A stretch of 64,000 nucleotides of DNA from contig CAWGCL010000004.1 in the NCBI GenBank assembly GCA_963820995.1, positions 992,001-1,056,000 on the forward strand, read 5' to 3'. Source of the DNA: JAGTVG01 sp963820995. GTDB taxonomy: Bacteria; Bacteroidota; Bacteroidia; Cytophagales; Cyclobacteriaceae. The position numbers and the translations under genes were made by a program. This document shows positions 45,513 through 55,961 of this stretch, piece by piece; position 1 is the stretch's first letter, and every line of letters begins with the position of its first letter. Under the pieces are notes generated by a model. It made no database searches, was not told the origin of the DNA, and saw nothing but the letters and a program-made list of their open reading frames with translations.

Positions 45513-46640
45513 ATGGCAAAATTTAAATTACCGCCAATATCACCTTTGATCGGAAGTACCCCAATTAGTTATATAAGAACTTTATGGGGAAGGAAAATAG
45601 AAGGCAGATATTTTCTAAAGACTTTTCTGACATCTATTATAGTAATTATTTCAGCTTTGTTTCAGTGGTATGAGAAAATATATTTCAATATAAAGTGCAA
45701 AAGATATAAGTTACAATCTGATCCGATTTTTATTATCGGGCACTGGCGTACGGGAACTACTTTTTTACATAATCTATTATCAAAGGATCCGCAAATGGGA
45801 TATGTAACTACCTATCAGACAGTATTCCCCAACAACCTGAAAAGCAAATTTCTTTTCAAGACGATTATGCGGTCATTGATCCCGGAGAAAAGACCGGGAG
45901 ATAATGTAAGATTAAATGTAGCTTTTCCCCAGGAGGAGGAATTTGCCTTGACCAATATCAATCCATTGAATTATTATCAGTTCATGTATTTTCCATCTGA
46001 TTATGCTGAATATTATGACAAATATATCCGGATGAATGGCATGTCAGATCGGGTTTATTCCAGTTGGAAGAGGGATTACGTAAGGATGGTCAAGAAAGCC
46101 ATGATCAATACCGGCGGAAACATCCCCTTGTTAAAAAATCCGTGCAACACAGGCCGGATAAAGGTAATGCTTGATATGTACCCCGCAGCAAAATTCATCT
46201 TTATACTACGTAATCCGATAATTGTTTTCCTGTCCTCTAAGAAGTTTTTCACTGAACTCCTGCCAACCTTATGGTTTCACACTGCCACCGAAGCAGAATT
46301 AGAGGAAATGATATTCAGCATATATGATCAGATGATCAATGATTATCTGAAAACTAAAGCACTTGTTCCAACTGAGAACCTGATTGAGATCAAATTCGAA
46401 GAGTATGAAAAAGAGCCATTGAATTTTCTGAAGAACCTCTATGATCAATTCAGGATCCCGAACTTTGAGAAAGTAAAGCCAGTGCTACAAACATATATTG
46501 AGAGTATGTCAGGATACAGGAAAAATACCTATGTGATTTCAAGAACTCTTCTGGATAAGATCATTGATCGCTGGGGCTTTTCGATGGAGCTCTGGGATTA
46601 CAAAGTGCCTGAGAATATTGAGGTAAAAGAGGTGTTTTGA
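45513..46640 (+). CDS. Sulfotransferase-family protein
   Basis: A 375-residue protein with an N-terminal hydrophobic segment (FLTSIIVIISALFQWYEKI). The PAPS 5'-phosphosulfate loop is FIIGHWRTGTTFLHNLLSKD, near residue 75. The 3'-phosphate region is FIFILRNPIIVFLSSKKFF near 228. The layout is that of cell-surface or lipid sulfotransferases anchored in the inner membrane. It would transfer sulfate from PAPS to an unknown hydroxyl or amine acceptor. No PAPS synthesis genes are adjacent. ATG at 45513. Confidence 0.9.
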   Translation: MAKFKLPPISPLIGSTPISYIRTLWGRKIEGRYFLKTFLTSIIVIISALFQWYEKIYFNIKCKRYKLQSDPIFIIGHWRTGTTFLHNLLSKDPQMGYVTTYQTVFPNNLKSKFLFKTIMRSLIPEKRPGDNVRLNVAFPQEEEFALTNINPLNYYQFMYFPSDYAEYYDKYIRMNGMSDRVYSSWKRDYVRMVKKAMINTGGNIPLLKNPCNTGRIKVMLDMYPAAKFIFILRNPIIVFLSSKKFFTELLPTLWFHTATEAELEEMIFSIYDQMINDYLKTKALVPTENLIEIKFEEYEKEPLNFLKNLYDQFRIPNFEKVKPVLQTYIESMSGYRKNTYVISRTLLDKIIDRWGFSMELWDYKVPENIEVKEVF

Positions 46641-46691
46641 ATTTAGCTGGTCAAAAATATCTATCCGAAAAAAAAGCAATAACCAAAAAAA

Positions 46692-46727
46692 ATCCCGTCC
46701 GAAACATCATCTGTTAGCAAACGGGAT
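46692..46727 (-). terminator. Intrinsic terminator for the 203-aa lipoprotein gene
   Basis: A 7-base stem (ATCCCGT / ACGGGAT) with a 22-base loop. Read leftwards, it runs straight into eight T residues, so it should end the lipoprotein gene; it could also mark the end of the convergent sulfotransferase transcript. Confidence 0.75.
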
Positions 46728-46749
46728 AAAATCTTTAAAGGATATTTTT

Positions 46750-47361
46750 TTACAATGGCTCTGCCACTTGAGTAAATTCAATCTCAGCGCCAACTAATTG
46801 AACAATCGGGAAATCGACATCTTCAAATCCAGGTATTGCTCCCAATAAAGTATTAGGCATAGGAACGCCAGCGATGGTTCCATTAATTACAGCACCTGTC
46901 TTTGTTACATTTGTAACTGTAAGTACAAATCCCTGAGGCGGTACAACAGTAGAATTCAGAGTTAAGGTAAGTGTAGTTAAGTTGCTGTTCTCACTCCATG
47001 ATCCTGCATCTACGCCATCTTTATCTGATTCACTACCTATGCAAACAAAATACAATTTACCATCTGTAGCCATATCAATTGCACTATTTAACGGATTATC
47101 GCATGGGCTGGCACCAAATATTCCTCCTGACATGATCGCTGTAACATCTGATCCGGATGGGATAATAACGCTATCTTCCATATCTACAATATCAGTTGTC
47201 GTCGTTGCGTCAGTCATCTTATAAACTCCTGCCAGAGTTTCTACCGGTGGATCGCCCTCATCATCATCATCACTACAACTTGTGAAAGTTACTAAACCCG
47301 CCATAGTCAAGCCAAACAACATATATGCTGTTATTCTCCAAATTAATCTTCTTTTTTCCAT
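46750..47361 (-). CDS. Surface-type lipoprotein of unknown function
   Basis: A 203-residue lipoprotein. Signal peptide with lipobox Cys in FTSCSDDDDEGD; the acidic run directly after Cys fits the Bacteroidota surface-export signal. The mature part is beta-rich, opening ETLAGVYKMTDATTTT and with a Gly/Thr/Val-rich second half (FVLTVTNVTKTGAVINGTI), in keeping with a lipocalin-like or calycin barrel. It is divergent from the second TonB-dependent receptor, sharing 156 bases, and ends at a clear terminator. It may act with that receptor; this is inference from position only. Confidence 0.72.
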   Translation of the reverse strand: MEKRRLIWRITAYMLFGLTMAGLVTFTSCSDDDDEGDPPVETLAGVYKMTDATTTTDIVDMEDSVIIPSGSDVTAIMSGGIFGASPCDNPLNSAIDMATDGKLYFVCIGSESDKDGVDAGSWSENSNLTTLTLTLNSTVVPPQGFVLTVTNVTKTGAVINGTIAGVPMPNTLLGAIPGFEDVDFPIVQLVGAEIEFTQVAEPL

Positions 47362-47517
47362 AACTTTTGTTTTAAATTAGTGGTTTGTGAAAAGCAAAAA
47401 TGTCTGTTTTTAGCAAAAAAGAATAATATTTTCTAAAAAAATTATATTAATTTGCGTTCTATTCAGCTTAAGGTGGTAAATATTCTTATGCTTCCTCAAG
47501 CCATAAAAAAGATTTTT

Positions 47518-50313
47518 ATGCGAAAATATATATATCTGACCTTATCTGCATTCCTCTTCAGCATTGGGTCATACGCTCAGGAAAGCATCATTTCAGGAAG
47601 TGTGAAGAATGAAGAGACAGGTGAAGCAATAGTAGGTGTTAATGTCATGTTGAAAGACTTGTATGTAGGCACCATTACTGATTTGCAGGGTAATTTCTCA
47701 TTTAAAACCAAAATTTCTCCCCCTTATCAGATTATTTTTTCCTGTGTCGGTTTTGAATCCAGGGAATTTACCCTCAGCAATCCATCCGAGTCTGTTGAAA
47801 TGGTCTTAAAGGAAGGAAGATTACTCGGTGATGAGGTGGTTATCAGAGCAGGAAGGGTAGATGAAAAAGTTATGCTTTCTTCTGTCAGCCTTGAAAAAAT
47901 GGGGATCAAAGATATTCAACTGAATGCCGCTGATAATTTTTATGATGGATTATATCAGTTGAAAGGGGTCGACATGAACGTTGCCAGTCTGACCTTCCGG
48001 TACCCCAATACAAGAGGATTCGCAGGTGAGAATAATTACCGTATGAATCAGATCATCGATGGTGTTGAAAACGTATCACCGGGATTAAGTTTTGCAGCTG
48101 GAAACTTGTTCGGCATCTCAGAATTAGATGTTGAAAGTGTCGAGCTGATTGTTGGCGCATCCTCAGCGATGTACGGACCAGGAGGCATGAACGGGACCTT
48201 ATTTATGACCAGTAAAAATCCATTTGATTACCAGGGCATTAGTTTTATTGCCAAAGGCGGGGTAATGAATGTAGGTAATAGTGAAAGTGACGGGGTAACA
48301 CCTTTAACTGATTTTAATTTAAGATTTGCACATTCTTTTAATGACAAGGTAGCCTTTAAAATCAATGCATCTTACCTCAAGGCTACGGATTGGTATGCCA
48401 GGGATTACCGGGATGTTGGCAATATTAATAATTCTGAATCAACCCGTGAAACAAATGAAGGCTACGATGGCGTTAATGTATATGGCGACGAAGCGATAGT
48501 CCCTGTTAACCTCAAAGAAATTGCCCCAACTATTGGTGGTACAATTTGTGCTGACCAGGGATTGACGCCAGGAACTCCAGAATATGATGCTTGTGTTGCG
48601 GGAATAGTATCACAGTTTCCTGACCAGATCATAACGAGAACAGGGTGGAAGGAAAAGGACCTCGTGAATTATAGCAATACACAGAATCTTAAACTATCCG
48701 GAGAGATCGATTACCGGATAACGGAAAAACTGGAAGCTATTGCCAGCTTGAACTACAGCAATGGTTCTAGTGTATACACAGCCCAGAACCGGTTCGCGGT
48801 ATGGGATTTTGATTTATTCTCCGGGCGAGTCGAACTGAGAAGTCCCAATTTTTACATTCGCGGGTGGGGTATACAAGAGAATTCCGGCAGGTCCTATGAT
48901 GCCGGAACCACAGCTTTAAGAATGAATGAAGCCTGGAAGCCCAGTGAGCAATGGTATGAAGAATATATCGGGGCATTCGCTCAGACGGTCTTAACCGGAG
49001 GATCTTTGGATGCTGCCTATGGATTTGCCAGGGCTACCGCTGATAATAGAGATCAAAATGGAAATATCTTTAACCCTGGCCAACCTGCCTTGCCTTTACC
49101 CGGGACTGAAGAATTCGATTATTTTGTAAATGACATAAGGAGCAGGCCTTTTGACGAGGGGGGTTCAATGGTTGTGGATCGCAGTTCTATCTGGCAGGTG
49201 GAAGGGATGTATAATTTTACCCATCTTATTCGTGCCTTTGAATTGTTGGTGGGCGTTTCACAAAGAGGTTATACCATCGATTCTGAGGGTACTGTATTCT
49301 TTGATGAGCCTGGAGATCCTATTAAAGTCAATCAATTTGGATCATTCATCCAGATGGGTAAAGGATTCTTAAAAGACAGAATTAAGGTTACAGCATCCGC
49401 CCGGTATGATAAACATGAAAAGTTTGAAGGTAAATTTACTCCCAGGATCTCGTTGGTGTATTCCCTGGATAAAGCACAGGACCATAACTTCAGGGCTTCT
49501 TATCAGACAGCATTCAGGTTTCCGTCCACTTCTGATCAATGGACAGATTTTGATGCCGGCGTATACCATACTATAGGAGGTTTGCCTGAAGTCCAGGATG
49601 CTTATTTGGGTGATGATCCCGTATATCCTTTGTCTGGCCCAAATCCGATTACAGACGAACCAGTGACGGAAAACGGACCGTATGTTATTGGACCTTTTGG
49701 TCCGGAAACTGTATCGGCCTTTGAAATTGGGTATAAAGGCATGTATTTGAAAAGAAAGTTATTTGTTGATGCATATATTTACCGAAATTATTTTGAAGGA
49801 TTCCTGGCTACTCAATTACTGGCTCAATATCCTAATACACCTCAGGAACAGCGTTATAGTACCCATATAAGTACAGATGCATCCGTAGTTTCTTTCGGAT
49901 GGGCCTTTGGAGCGGACTATCATTTTGACCGTGGCTTCTTTATAAGAGGAAATGTTGCCTATAATTCCCTCGAAGATGAAATTGAAACCCCGGGTTACCA
50001 GTCCAGCTTTAATACGCCTGATTACCGTTTCAATATCTCAGCTGGCAACAGGGAATTTACAAAAAATGTCGGATTTGCCATTAATTACAGATGGCAGAAC
50101 AGCTTCCTGTGGCAATCTCCCTTTGGGACTGGTGAAATTCCTGCCTTTTCTACTGTCGATGCAAATATTTCGTATAAGATAAGAAGGATCAAGACCATCA
50201 TTAAAGTTGGTGGGTCTAATGTGCTTAATAAATATTATACAACCAGTTTCGGGGCTTCACAGATTGGTGGATTATACTATATAAGCTGGACTTTCGATAA
50301 TTACCTGAATTAG
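47518..50313 (+). CDS. TonB-dependent outer-membrane receptor
   Basis: A 931-residue receptor. The chosen ATG at 47518 gives a standard signal peptide (YLTLSAFLFSIGSYAQ); the frame is open from a TTG at 47452 with another ATG at 47488, both less likely. A carboxypeptidase-regulatory-like domain (SGSVKNEETGEAIVGVNVML, residues about 25-110) precedes the plug (RYPNTRGFAGENNYRMNQII, VELIVGASSAMYGPGGMNG) and a barrel ending YYISWTFDNYLN. It lacks an STN domain and has no SusD-like partner beside it; the divergent lipoprotein is the only candidate partner. Substrate unknown. Confidence 0.92.
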   Translation: MRKYIYLTLSAFLFSIGSYAQESIISGSVKNEETGEAIVGVNVMLKDLYVGTITDLQGNFSFKTKISPPYQIIFSCVGFESREFTLSNPSESVEMVLKEGRLLGDEVVIRAGRVDEKVMLSSVSLEKMGIKDIQLNAADNFYDGLYQLKGVDMNVASLTFRYPNTRGFAGENNYRMNQIIDGVENVSPGLSFAAGNLFGISELDVESVELIVGASSAMYGPGGMNGTLFMTSKNPFDYQGISFIAKGGVMNVGNSESDGVTPLTDFNLRFAHSFNDKVAFKINASYLKATDWYARDYRDVGNINNSESTRETNEGYDGVNVYGDEAIVPVNLKEIAPTIGGTICADQGLTPGTPEYDACVAGIVSQFPDQIITRTGWKEKDLVNYSNTQNLKLSGEIDYRITEKLEAIASLNYSNGSSVYTAQNRFAVWDFDLFSGRVELRSPNFYIRGWGIQENSGRSYDAGTTALRMNEAWKPSEQWYEEYIGAFAQTVLTGGSLDAAYGFARATADNRDQNGNIFNPGQPALPLPGTEEFDYFVNDIRSRPFDEGGSMVVDRSSIWQVEGMYNFTHLIRAFELLVGVSQRGYTIDSEGTVFFDEPGDPIKVNQFGSFIQMGKGFLKDRIKVTASARYDKHEKFEGKFTPRISLVYSLDKAQDHNFRASYQTAFRFPSTSDQWTDFDAGVYHTIGGLPEVQDAYLGDDPVYPLSGPNPITDEPVTENGPYVIGPFGPETVSAFEIGYKGMYLKRKLFVDAYIYRNYFEGFLATQLLAQYPNTPQEQRYSTHISTDASVVSFGWAFGADYHFDRGFFIRGNVAYNSLEDEIETPGYQSSFNTPDYRFNISAGNREFTKNVGFAINYRWQNSFLWQSPFGTGEIPAFSTVDANISYKIRRIKTIIKVGGSNVLNKYYTTSFGASQIGGLYYISWTFDNYLN

Positions 50314-50689
50314 ACCAAATCACATTTATTAATTTTTTAATTCTCTAAATGATATATCATTCATTTAGAAACCATGTTTTATTTATCAATTGTATATTTT
50401 TCCCAGGTTCCATATAATCTTTCTAATCTAGTGTTTAATCCCATTTGCCTTAAAGGTTTCTGATTTTGTTGAAGAAGTAGCATTAACCGATTCAGTTGTA
50501 TTATTGACCTTTGTAGATGGCTCGGTAATAATTGCACCTGAAACTATATTGTGGTGTAATGAGGATGAAGTTTTTCATTCATATTAATACGAATTATAGC
50601 ACCTAAGATCCTTAAGATCAAAGATTTGAAGATTTAAATATCCAAAGAATTTTATGTCGGTCGGTTAAGCTGAAGTTCCTTAATATTTC
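50314..50689. other. Intergenic region with possible gene remnant
   Basis: A 376-base gap. It holds a hairpin at 50344-50369 and an open stretch of 51 codons without ATG at 50432-50587 (contains VALTDSVVLLTFVDGSVIIA), which reads like protein but matches nothing recognised. Confidence 0.4.
50344..50369 (+). terminator. Hairpin after the second TonB-dependent receptor gene
   Basis: A perfect 9-base stem (TCTAAATGA / TCATTTAGA) with an 8-base loop, 31 bases after the stop. A T-rich stretch follows only after seven other bases, so termination efficiency is uncertain. Confidence 0.5.
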
Positions 50690-53600
50690 TTATTCCATTT
50701 GAAGGATATAAGTTTCAATGGCATGGTGTCCTAAATCGACCTTGGTATGGGGATTGGTTGTAATTTTCTTTAGAGGTTCTTCTATTAAAGTTGCATGCTG
50801 TATTTGTTTGATTTGATTCCTCAAAAACAAACTGTTCTGTGTGTCCAACCCTTCCATTTCAACCATTCTGATTACTGTATTTTGACTGTTTTCGGCTTTC
50901 TTCATGGTAGTGATCATAACATTTTCTGCATCCTGGCTTACAAAACTCAGTTCCTCTGGTAATTCTGCATTCACGTATTGTTTCGGAGCCACGGTTGTAT
51001 GAAGTTTTTCATTCGCCTGTATACCGGATTTATAGCTTGACTTCCAATCCGAGCTGTCAGAGGTAAATGTGAATAGAAAGCTATGATCGCCCGTTTGCAG
51101 GTAGTCATTGCCTTCCCCATGACAACTTTGACGGGATGCGAATAAAATGGGTTGTAATATAACAGAGGAGACAGGATTATCTGTGGGATCAAGATAATCA
51201 GCTGCTACGGCAGTAGAACTAAGCATCACACAATTATTTTCATTATATGCACTAATCCAGTTTTGAATCGCTCTGGGCCTCGTATCTTTGCATGCTATTG
51301 TATACCTTTCACCAGCATCCCCTTCCATTTCATCCTTCCCAACTTCCAATACGCCATAAGGTACTTCATACGCAACCCGACCTTCTTGCATATTCAAAGG
51401 CATTGCAAAACGAAATTCCCTGAACAATACCCCTTCCCAATTGAGAATATTCGTTATAAAATCAATTCTTTTAAGTTCATGGTATAAGATTACCTCCTGT
51501 TCTACAACCGCGTGCTTAATTGCCTGTCTCATTTTCCAGGATGTGAACACTGGGCCGTTTTGCGCTAAATCCCAATGCATTTGATAATTACTGGTTTTGT
51601 CAAATCCTTCCATATCGGGTTGCTGCACTTCAGCGAATTCACCTGCACCATTTCCTATGGAACGCATTGTAAATACTTCCCCAGCTTTAAATTTTGAAGG
51701 ATCGATCAATTCCTTTTGCAGATCCTTGTCGTAAATACTTTGTAATCCACCATCTGTGAATTCTATTTTGTAGAACTTGTTTTCTAATTTTCCAGGCATG
51801 GCTTTTTGTTGGCTATCTATATCTTTGCCAGGAGAATAATAATAGGTTTTATAGCCCATGGATGGAACATTTTCGGCAATAAAACTTATAGTTACAGACC
51901 TAAAAGATCCTTCCGGGAATAATTCCTTTGTAGTTATCTGTACTGGAATTTCCTTTCCCTCTGAATCCATCAAAAATATCTGACGGGCTTCATCCGGATT
52001 GAAAGATAATCTTGCAGTCGCCACATCAGACCGGATCCAGCTAAGGCTATTGAACACTACAATTGGTATTCCTTTTTCCCTGGAGGATTTAATTTTCGAT
52101 GAAATATCCCTTAAAGTTTCTTCAAGGATCTTCTCGCCGGAGTTTCTGGCCTCTGTAAATTTCTGAAGGAATAGGTTATCCGTTATGTGCCCGTTTTTTC
52201 CTCCCCAACCATGATCAGGATATATCTTTGCTTCCCAGGCCTTATTTAACGCTTGTTGTGGATAGCTTTTAAAATCTCCTTCAACCCAGGCATTCGCAGT
52301 AGCGAATTTTTCCGCCTGTGTCAGTATGATATCCCCTTCCCGACTGGCCTTCAATGCCTTTTGGTGTGAAGGGCCATGTATATACAGCCATATAGCTGGC
52401 CTTTCTCCTTTTATCTCAGGGAATTCCTGTATTCCTGAAGATAATGCTTTGAAATATTCGGGTCCCGAAACTATCTTGAATTCAGGTAGGGTAACATTCT
52501 CAAAATCCCCATTTTCATTCTGTATCTCGGTCAGGGACTCCCACTTTTGTATAAAAGGGGAATAGTTGACAGCAGGGCTCATATCCCAATCTGACAGAAC
52601 CGGCACAACCGTATCCTTTGATTTCTCCTTATAGTACTTTTCCCAGAAAAGAGCAGAGGAACTTAAATATTGAGCGGCGTCATAAAAGTTCTTCTGCAAT
52701 GGCCTGAATGCATCAGCATAATGACCGGGAGAATATGTGGTAACATATGATCCGTCAGGGCTGTACCATCTGTAAACACCTTTTTCAAAACGGCTCATCA
52801 TCAGATAGTCAGTGCCTGCCTTTTTCATGATTTGAGGCATTTGCAAGGTACGGCCTGGGACATCCACATTCCAGTAAACATTTGCATTGTAATTAAATTC
52901 ATCTTTGAGCCATTTAGCGCCGGAATAAAACTGCCTGGCAAGAGATTCCCCTGAATACATTTCTTCATAGGGTTGTATAAACGTAGACCCACAGGATATT
53001 CTTCCATCGGAAAGCATCTGTTGAACCAGGGTTCTTTGATCCGGGTGCCTATGAATATATTCCTTTAACATCAGGGCATCTTCGATATCAAACCGGTAAT
53101 CCGGATCTTTCGAAGCCAGATCGAAAAGGGGAGATAAAAGCATTGTGTCTCTTTCCAGGACACATTTCTCCGGAGAATCCATCCAGGCAATATCCTGATG
53201 GCTGGAATTCATTAAATATATTTTGCCTTCAGATAGTTTTGATTCGGACAGAGCTATTAGACTTTTTACTGTTTTTGGGCTATAGATCCTCTGGGAATTG
53301 ATGGAAATACTCCCATCCTCAAGTATTGTCAGTTCGTTTTTAAGAATGGCCTTGTTAAGAAGTTTTGTGCTTATTTCTTCATGGCCGAATGAATTAATAG
53401 CAACTATTTCAGCATTCGAATCTTTTATTGTCAAGGATTCCCCCAATGCCTTCTCAGGAAGCTCAAATTGAGCTTCTGCCCCATTATTTCCAGGTTTGGT
53501 GATAACTTTTCCTGATTTTCCTCCTGAAGTGTAATACAATGTTTCGCCTGTGAAATAAGCTGGCAAGTTGAGTGATAACATATACTTCCTGTCATTTTTC

Positions 53601-54244
53601 ACAGCCTTCAATTTTAACCATTTATCAAACTGCACTGATTGTTGGAGGTATGAAACAGCATCTTTTACTTTATATACTATTATCCAGGCATTAGATCCAG
53701 CTGCTTCCCCAACTATTTTGATCCTTTGAGGTTCTCCGGGATTTAACCACGATACAGGTGCCCATAAGGCCATATAACCATGAGTATCGCCATGATGATC
53801 TTTCTCCATGGAGGTAAATTGCAGCAATCCGCCATCTGCTGATTCCATTGACCATGAATACAAAGTGCTGGATTGAATGTGAAATCGTTTTTCGTCATTT
53901 AAGTATAGATCAAAACCACTATTATCACCGGTAATGTCCATGGCCGCGATCCATAAAAATCCAATGCCTTTACCTTTTATCCCACTATCCAGGGATTCAG
54001 TGGCCCATTCTATGGACATAGTGCCATCTGTCGCTCTTGTAATAAGACATTCATCAACATCTGAGCGGATGGAATGGTACCTGAAATCGTTATTACTGAG
54101 ACTTTCAGTATATCCTTCCTTGTAATCACTGGTTTTATTTACGAAATCCAAAAGTCGTACCAGGGATTCATCAGAATCCTGACTGAATGTTACGTTGGAT
54201 GACAGGACCGACAAAAGAAGAAGCTGAACCAGATATTTTTTCAT
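50690..54244 (-). CDS. Glycoside hydrolase family 38-type alpha-mannosidase, exported
   Basis: A 1184-residue exported enzyme. Signal peptide (LVQLLLLSVLSSNVTFSQ), then a beta-rich N-terminal extension (to about residue 335) not typical of cytoplasmic GH38s. The GH38 catalytic domain starts with the metal-binding NSSHQDIAWMDSPE near 347 and carries the nucleophile Asp in YWNVDVPGRT near 459. A later His (IYIHGPSHQK-like, WLYIHGPSHQ) completes the zinc site. Middle and C-terminal beta domains follow (FNSLSWIRSDVA). It should cleave alpha-mannosides in the periplasm or outside. It is divergent from a sugar porter gene, with 250 bases between. Confidence 0.88.
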   Translation of the reverse strand: MKKYLVQLLLLSVLSSNVTFSQDSDESLVRLLDFVNKTSDYKEGYTESLSNNDFRYHSIRSDVDECLITRATDGTMSIEWATESLDSGIKGKGIGFLWIAAMDITGDNSGFDLYLNDEKRFHIQSSTLYSWSMESADGGLLQFTSMEKDHHGDTHGYMALWAPVSWLNPGEPQRIKIVGEAAGSNAWIIVYKVKDAVSYLQQSVQFDKWLKLKAVKNDRKYMLSLNLPAYFTGETLYYTSGGKSGKVITKPGNNGAEAQFELPEKALGESLTIKDSNAEIVAINSFGHEEISTKLLNKAILKNELTILEDGSISINSQRIYSPKTVKSLIALSESKLSEGKIYLMNSSHQDIAWMDSPEKCVLERDTMLLSPLFDLASKDPDYRFDIEDALMLKEYIHRHPDQRTLVQQMLSDGRISCGSTFIQPYEEMYSGESLARQFYSGAKWLKDEFNYNANVYWNVDVPGRTLQMPQIMKKAGTDYLMMSRFEKGVYRWYSPDGSYVTTYSPGHYADAFRPLQKNFYDAAQYLSSSALFWEKYYKEKSKDTVVPVLSDWDMSPAVNYSPFIQKWESLTEIQNENGDFENVTLPEFKIVSGPEYFKALSSGIQEFPEIKGERPAIWLYIHGPSHQKALKASREGDIILTQAEKFATANAWVEGDFKSYPQQALNKAWEAKIYPDHGWGGKNGHITDNLFLQKFTEARNSGEKILEETLRDISSKIKSSREKGIPIVVFNSLSWIRSDVATARLSFNPDEARQIFLMDSEGKEIPVQITTKELFPEGSFRSVTISFIAENVPSMGYKTYYYSPGKDIDSQQKAMPGKLENKFYKIEFTDGGLQSIYDKDLQKELIDPSKFKAGEVFTMRSIGNGAGEFAEVQQPDMEGFDKTSNYQMHWDLAQNGPVFTSWKMRQAIKHAVVEQEVILYHELKRIDFITNILNWEGVLFREFRFAMPLNMQEGRVAYEVPYGVLEVGKDEMEGDAGERYTIACKDTRPRAIQNWISAYNENNCVMLSSTAVAADYLDPTDNPVSSVILQPILFASRQSCHGEGNDYLQTGDHSFLFTFTSDSSDWKSSYKSGIQANEKLHTTVAPKQYVNAELPEELSFVSQDAENVMITTMKKAENSQNTVIRMVEMEGLDTQNSLFLRNQIKQIQHATLIEEPLKKITTNPHTKVDLGHHAIETYILQME

Positions 54245-54494
54245 TTCTTTTTTTTAAGGTATTATGTTCTTTAAACACGTTTTTAGGAACTCCAAAAATC
54301 TCAAAAATTGATATTATTGATGAAAAATAATCTTGTGAACATCTGTTGCTTAAAAAAACAAGACCATTCAACATGTCGTTCTTCTTTACGAATTTAAAAA
54401 TAATGATGAACAATTGTCCAGGATCAAATTATTAATTCTATTAATTTTTATTTGTTCATTCATACCTTAAATTGCGAATCTTTATTAAATCCTG

Positions 54495-55880
54495 ATGTAC
54501 GATCTTAAACAAAGAATATATCTTATTGGTCTGGCAGTGATCGCCTCTCTGGGAGGATTCCTTTTTGGGTATGATACCGCAGTGATTTCAGGCACCCTGG
54601 CTATGGTACGCCAACAGTTTGAGCTTAATGCGAATATGGAAGGCTGGTATGTGAGTTCTGCATTACTAGGCTGCATACTGGGAGTATCAGGAGCCGGCTG
54701 GTTCAGTGATAAATATGGCAGAAAAAAGGTGTTGTTGTTAACCGGAGCACTGTTTTCTATATCCGCAATCGGATGCGCCTTGTCTTTATCATTTACAATG
54801 CTGGTAATATACCGCCTGATAGGAGGTTTGGGTGTGGGTATTGCTTCCATGTTGTCACCTTTATATATATCCGAGATATCACCTCCTGCTTTAAGGGGCA
54901 GGTTGGTAACCTTATATCAGTTTGCCATAACCGTTGGTATTTTATGTGCCTACTTCGTGAATGTATGGTTACTAAATGCTTCCCATAATCCAGGTTTTGA
55001 AAACCTGACCAACTTACATTTAATCTTTAAAGAAGAGGTGTGGCGCGGAATGCTTGGTATGGAAGCTATTCCGGCCCTTAGCTTTTTCGTTCTTATTTTA
55101 TTCATACCCAAGAGCCCCAGATGGCTGGTTGTAAAAGGGCAAACAGATCAGGCAAGAAAAGTGTTGTCACGTCTTGTGGGGATCAATGAAGCGAATAATG
55201 AAATATCTGAGATTGAAGACACTCTTGCTTTGGAAAAGGGATCCTGGAAGATGTTATTAGCCCCGGGAATAAAAATGGCTGTATTTATAGGTGTCACCCT
55301 GGCAGTATTACAACAATTTACCGGGATTGATGCTATAATTTATTATGGTCCGCGCATTTTTGAAGAGGCTGGATTTGGCTTGACTGAAGCACTAGGCGGG
55401 CAGGTGTTCATTGGGATCATTAATGTGGTATTTACGGTGATCGCTATTTTTACCATTGATATTTTTGGCAGGAAACGATTGCTACTGACTGGTACTGCAG
55501 GTATGCTGGTTTCCCTGATCGTTATTGGTGCTCTTTTTGCTGCCGGGAAAGCCAATGGCATGCTTCTATTAAGTCTGATCCTCGTTTTTATTGCCTGTTT
55601 TGCCTTTTCTCTCGGGCCGGTAGTATGGGTGATCCTATCGGAGATCTATCCAACGAAAATCAGGGGTAGGGCAATGTCGATTGCAACAATTGCGGTATGG
55701 ATCGGCACTGCGATTATTGGACAGTTGATCCCTATTTCACTCGACAACCTGGGCCCGGATATTACGTTCTGGATTTTTGCTTTTTTCTGTCTTCCTACAA
55801 TTTACATAGGCTGGAAGCTTTTGCCAGAGACTAAGGGCAGGACTCTGGAAGATATTGAAAGGCATTGGATGAAATATTGA
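54495..55880 (+). CDS. Sugar-porter family MFS transporter
   Basis: A 461-residue, 12-helix sugar:H+ symporter. Family motifs are intact: GGFLFGYDTAVISGT in helix 1, DKYGRKKVLL between helices 2 and 3, RLIGGLGVGIASMLSPLYIS in helix 4, RGRLVTLYQ, PKSPRWLV before the central loop, QQFTGIDAIIYYGP in helix 7, and PETKGRTLEDIE at the C-terminus. Relatives carry xylose, galactose, glucose or arabinose. The position, divergent from the GH38 gene, suggests it imports the released sugar. ATG at 54495. Confidence 0.94.
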   Translation: MYDLKQRIYLIGLAVIASLGGFLFGYDTAVISGTLAMVRQQFELNANMEGWYVSSALLGCILGVSGAGWFSDKYGRKKVLLLTGALFSISAIGCALSLSFTMLVIYRLIGGLGVGIASMLSPLYISEISPPALRGRLVTLYQFAITVGILCAYFVNVWLLNASHNPGFENLTNLHLIFKEEVWRGMLGMEAIPALSFFVLILFIPKSPRWLVVKGQTDQARKVLSRLVGINEANNEISEIEDTLALEKGSWKMLLAPGIKMAVFIGVTLAVLQQFTGIDAIIYYGPRIFEEAGFGLTEALGGQVFIGIINVVFTVIAIFTIDIFGRKRLLLTGTAGMLVSLIVIGALFAAGKANGMLLLSLILVFIACFAFSLGPVVWVILSEIYPTKIRGRAMSIATIAVWIGTAIIGQLIPISLDNLGPDITFWIFAFFCLPTIYIGWKLLPETKGRTLEDIERHWMKY

Positions 55881-55961
55881 ATCTGGCATTGATTTGTTTC
55901 AGGGAATATAGAGACTTCACAGATCTCTGCCAATAATCCGATAATCCAGTAATTCTAAGTA

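Noticed and set aside
50432..50587. 51-codon open stretch as a gene
   Set aside because: No ATG/GTG at its start and no recognised family; kept only as a possible remnant in the intergenic entry.
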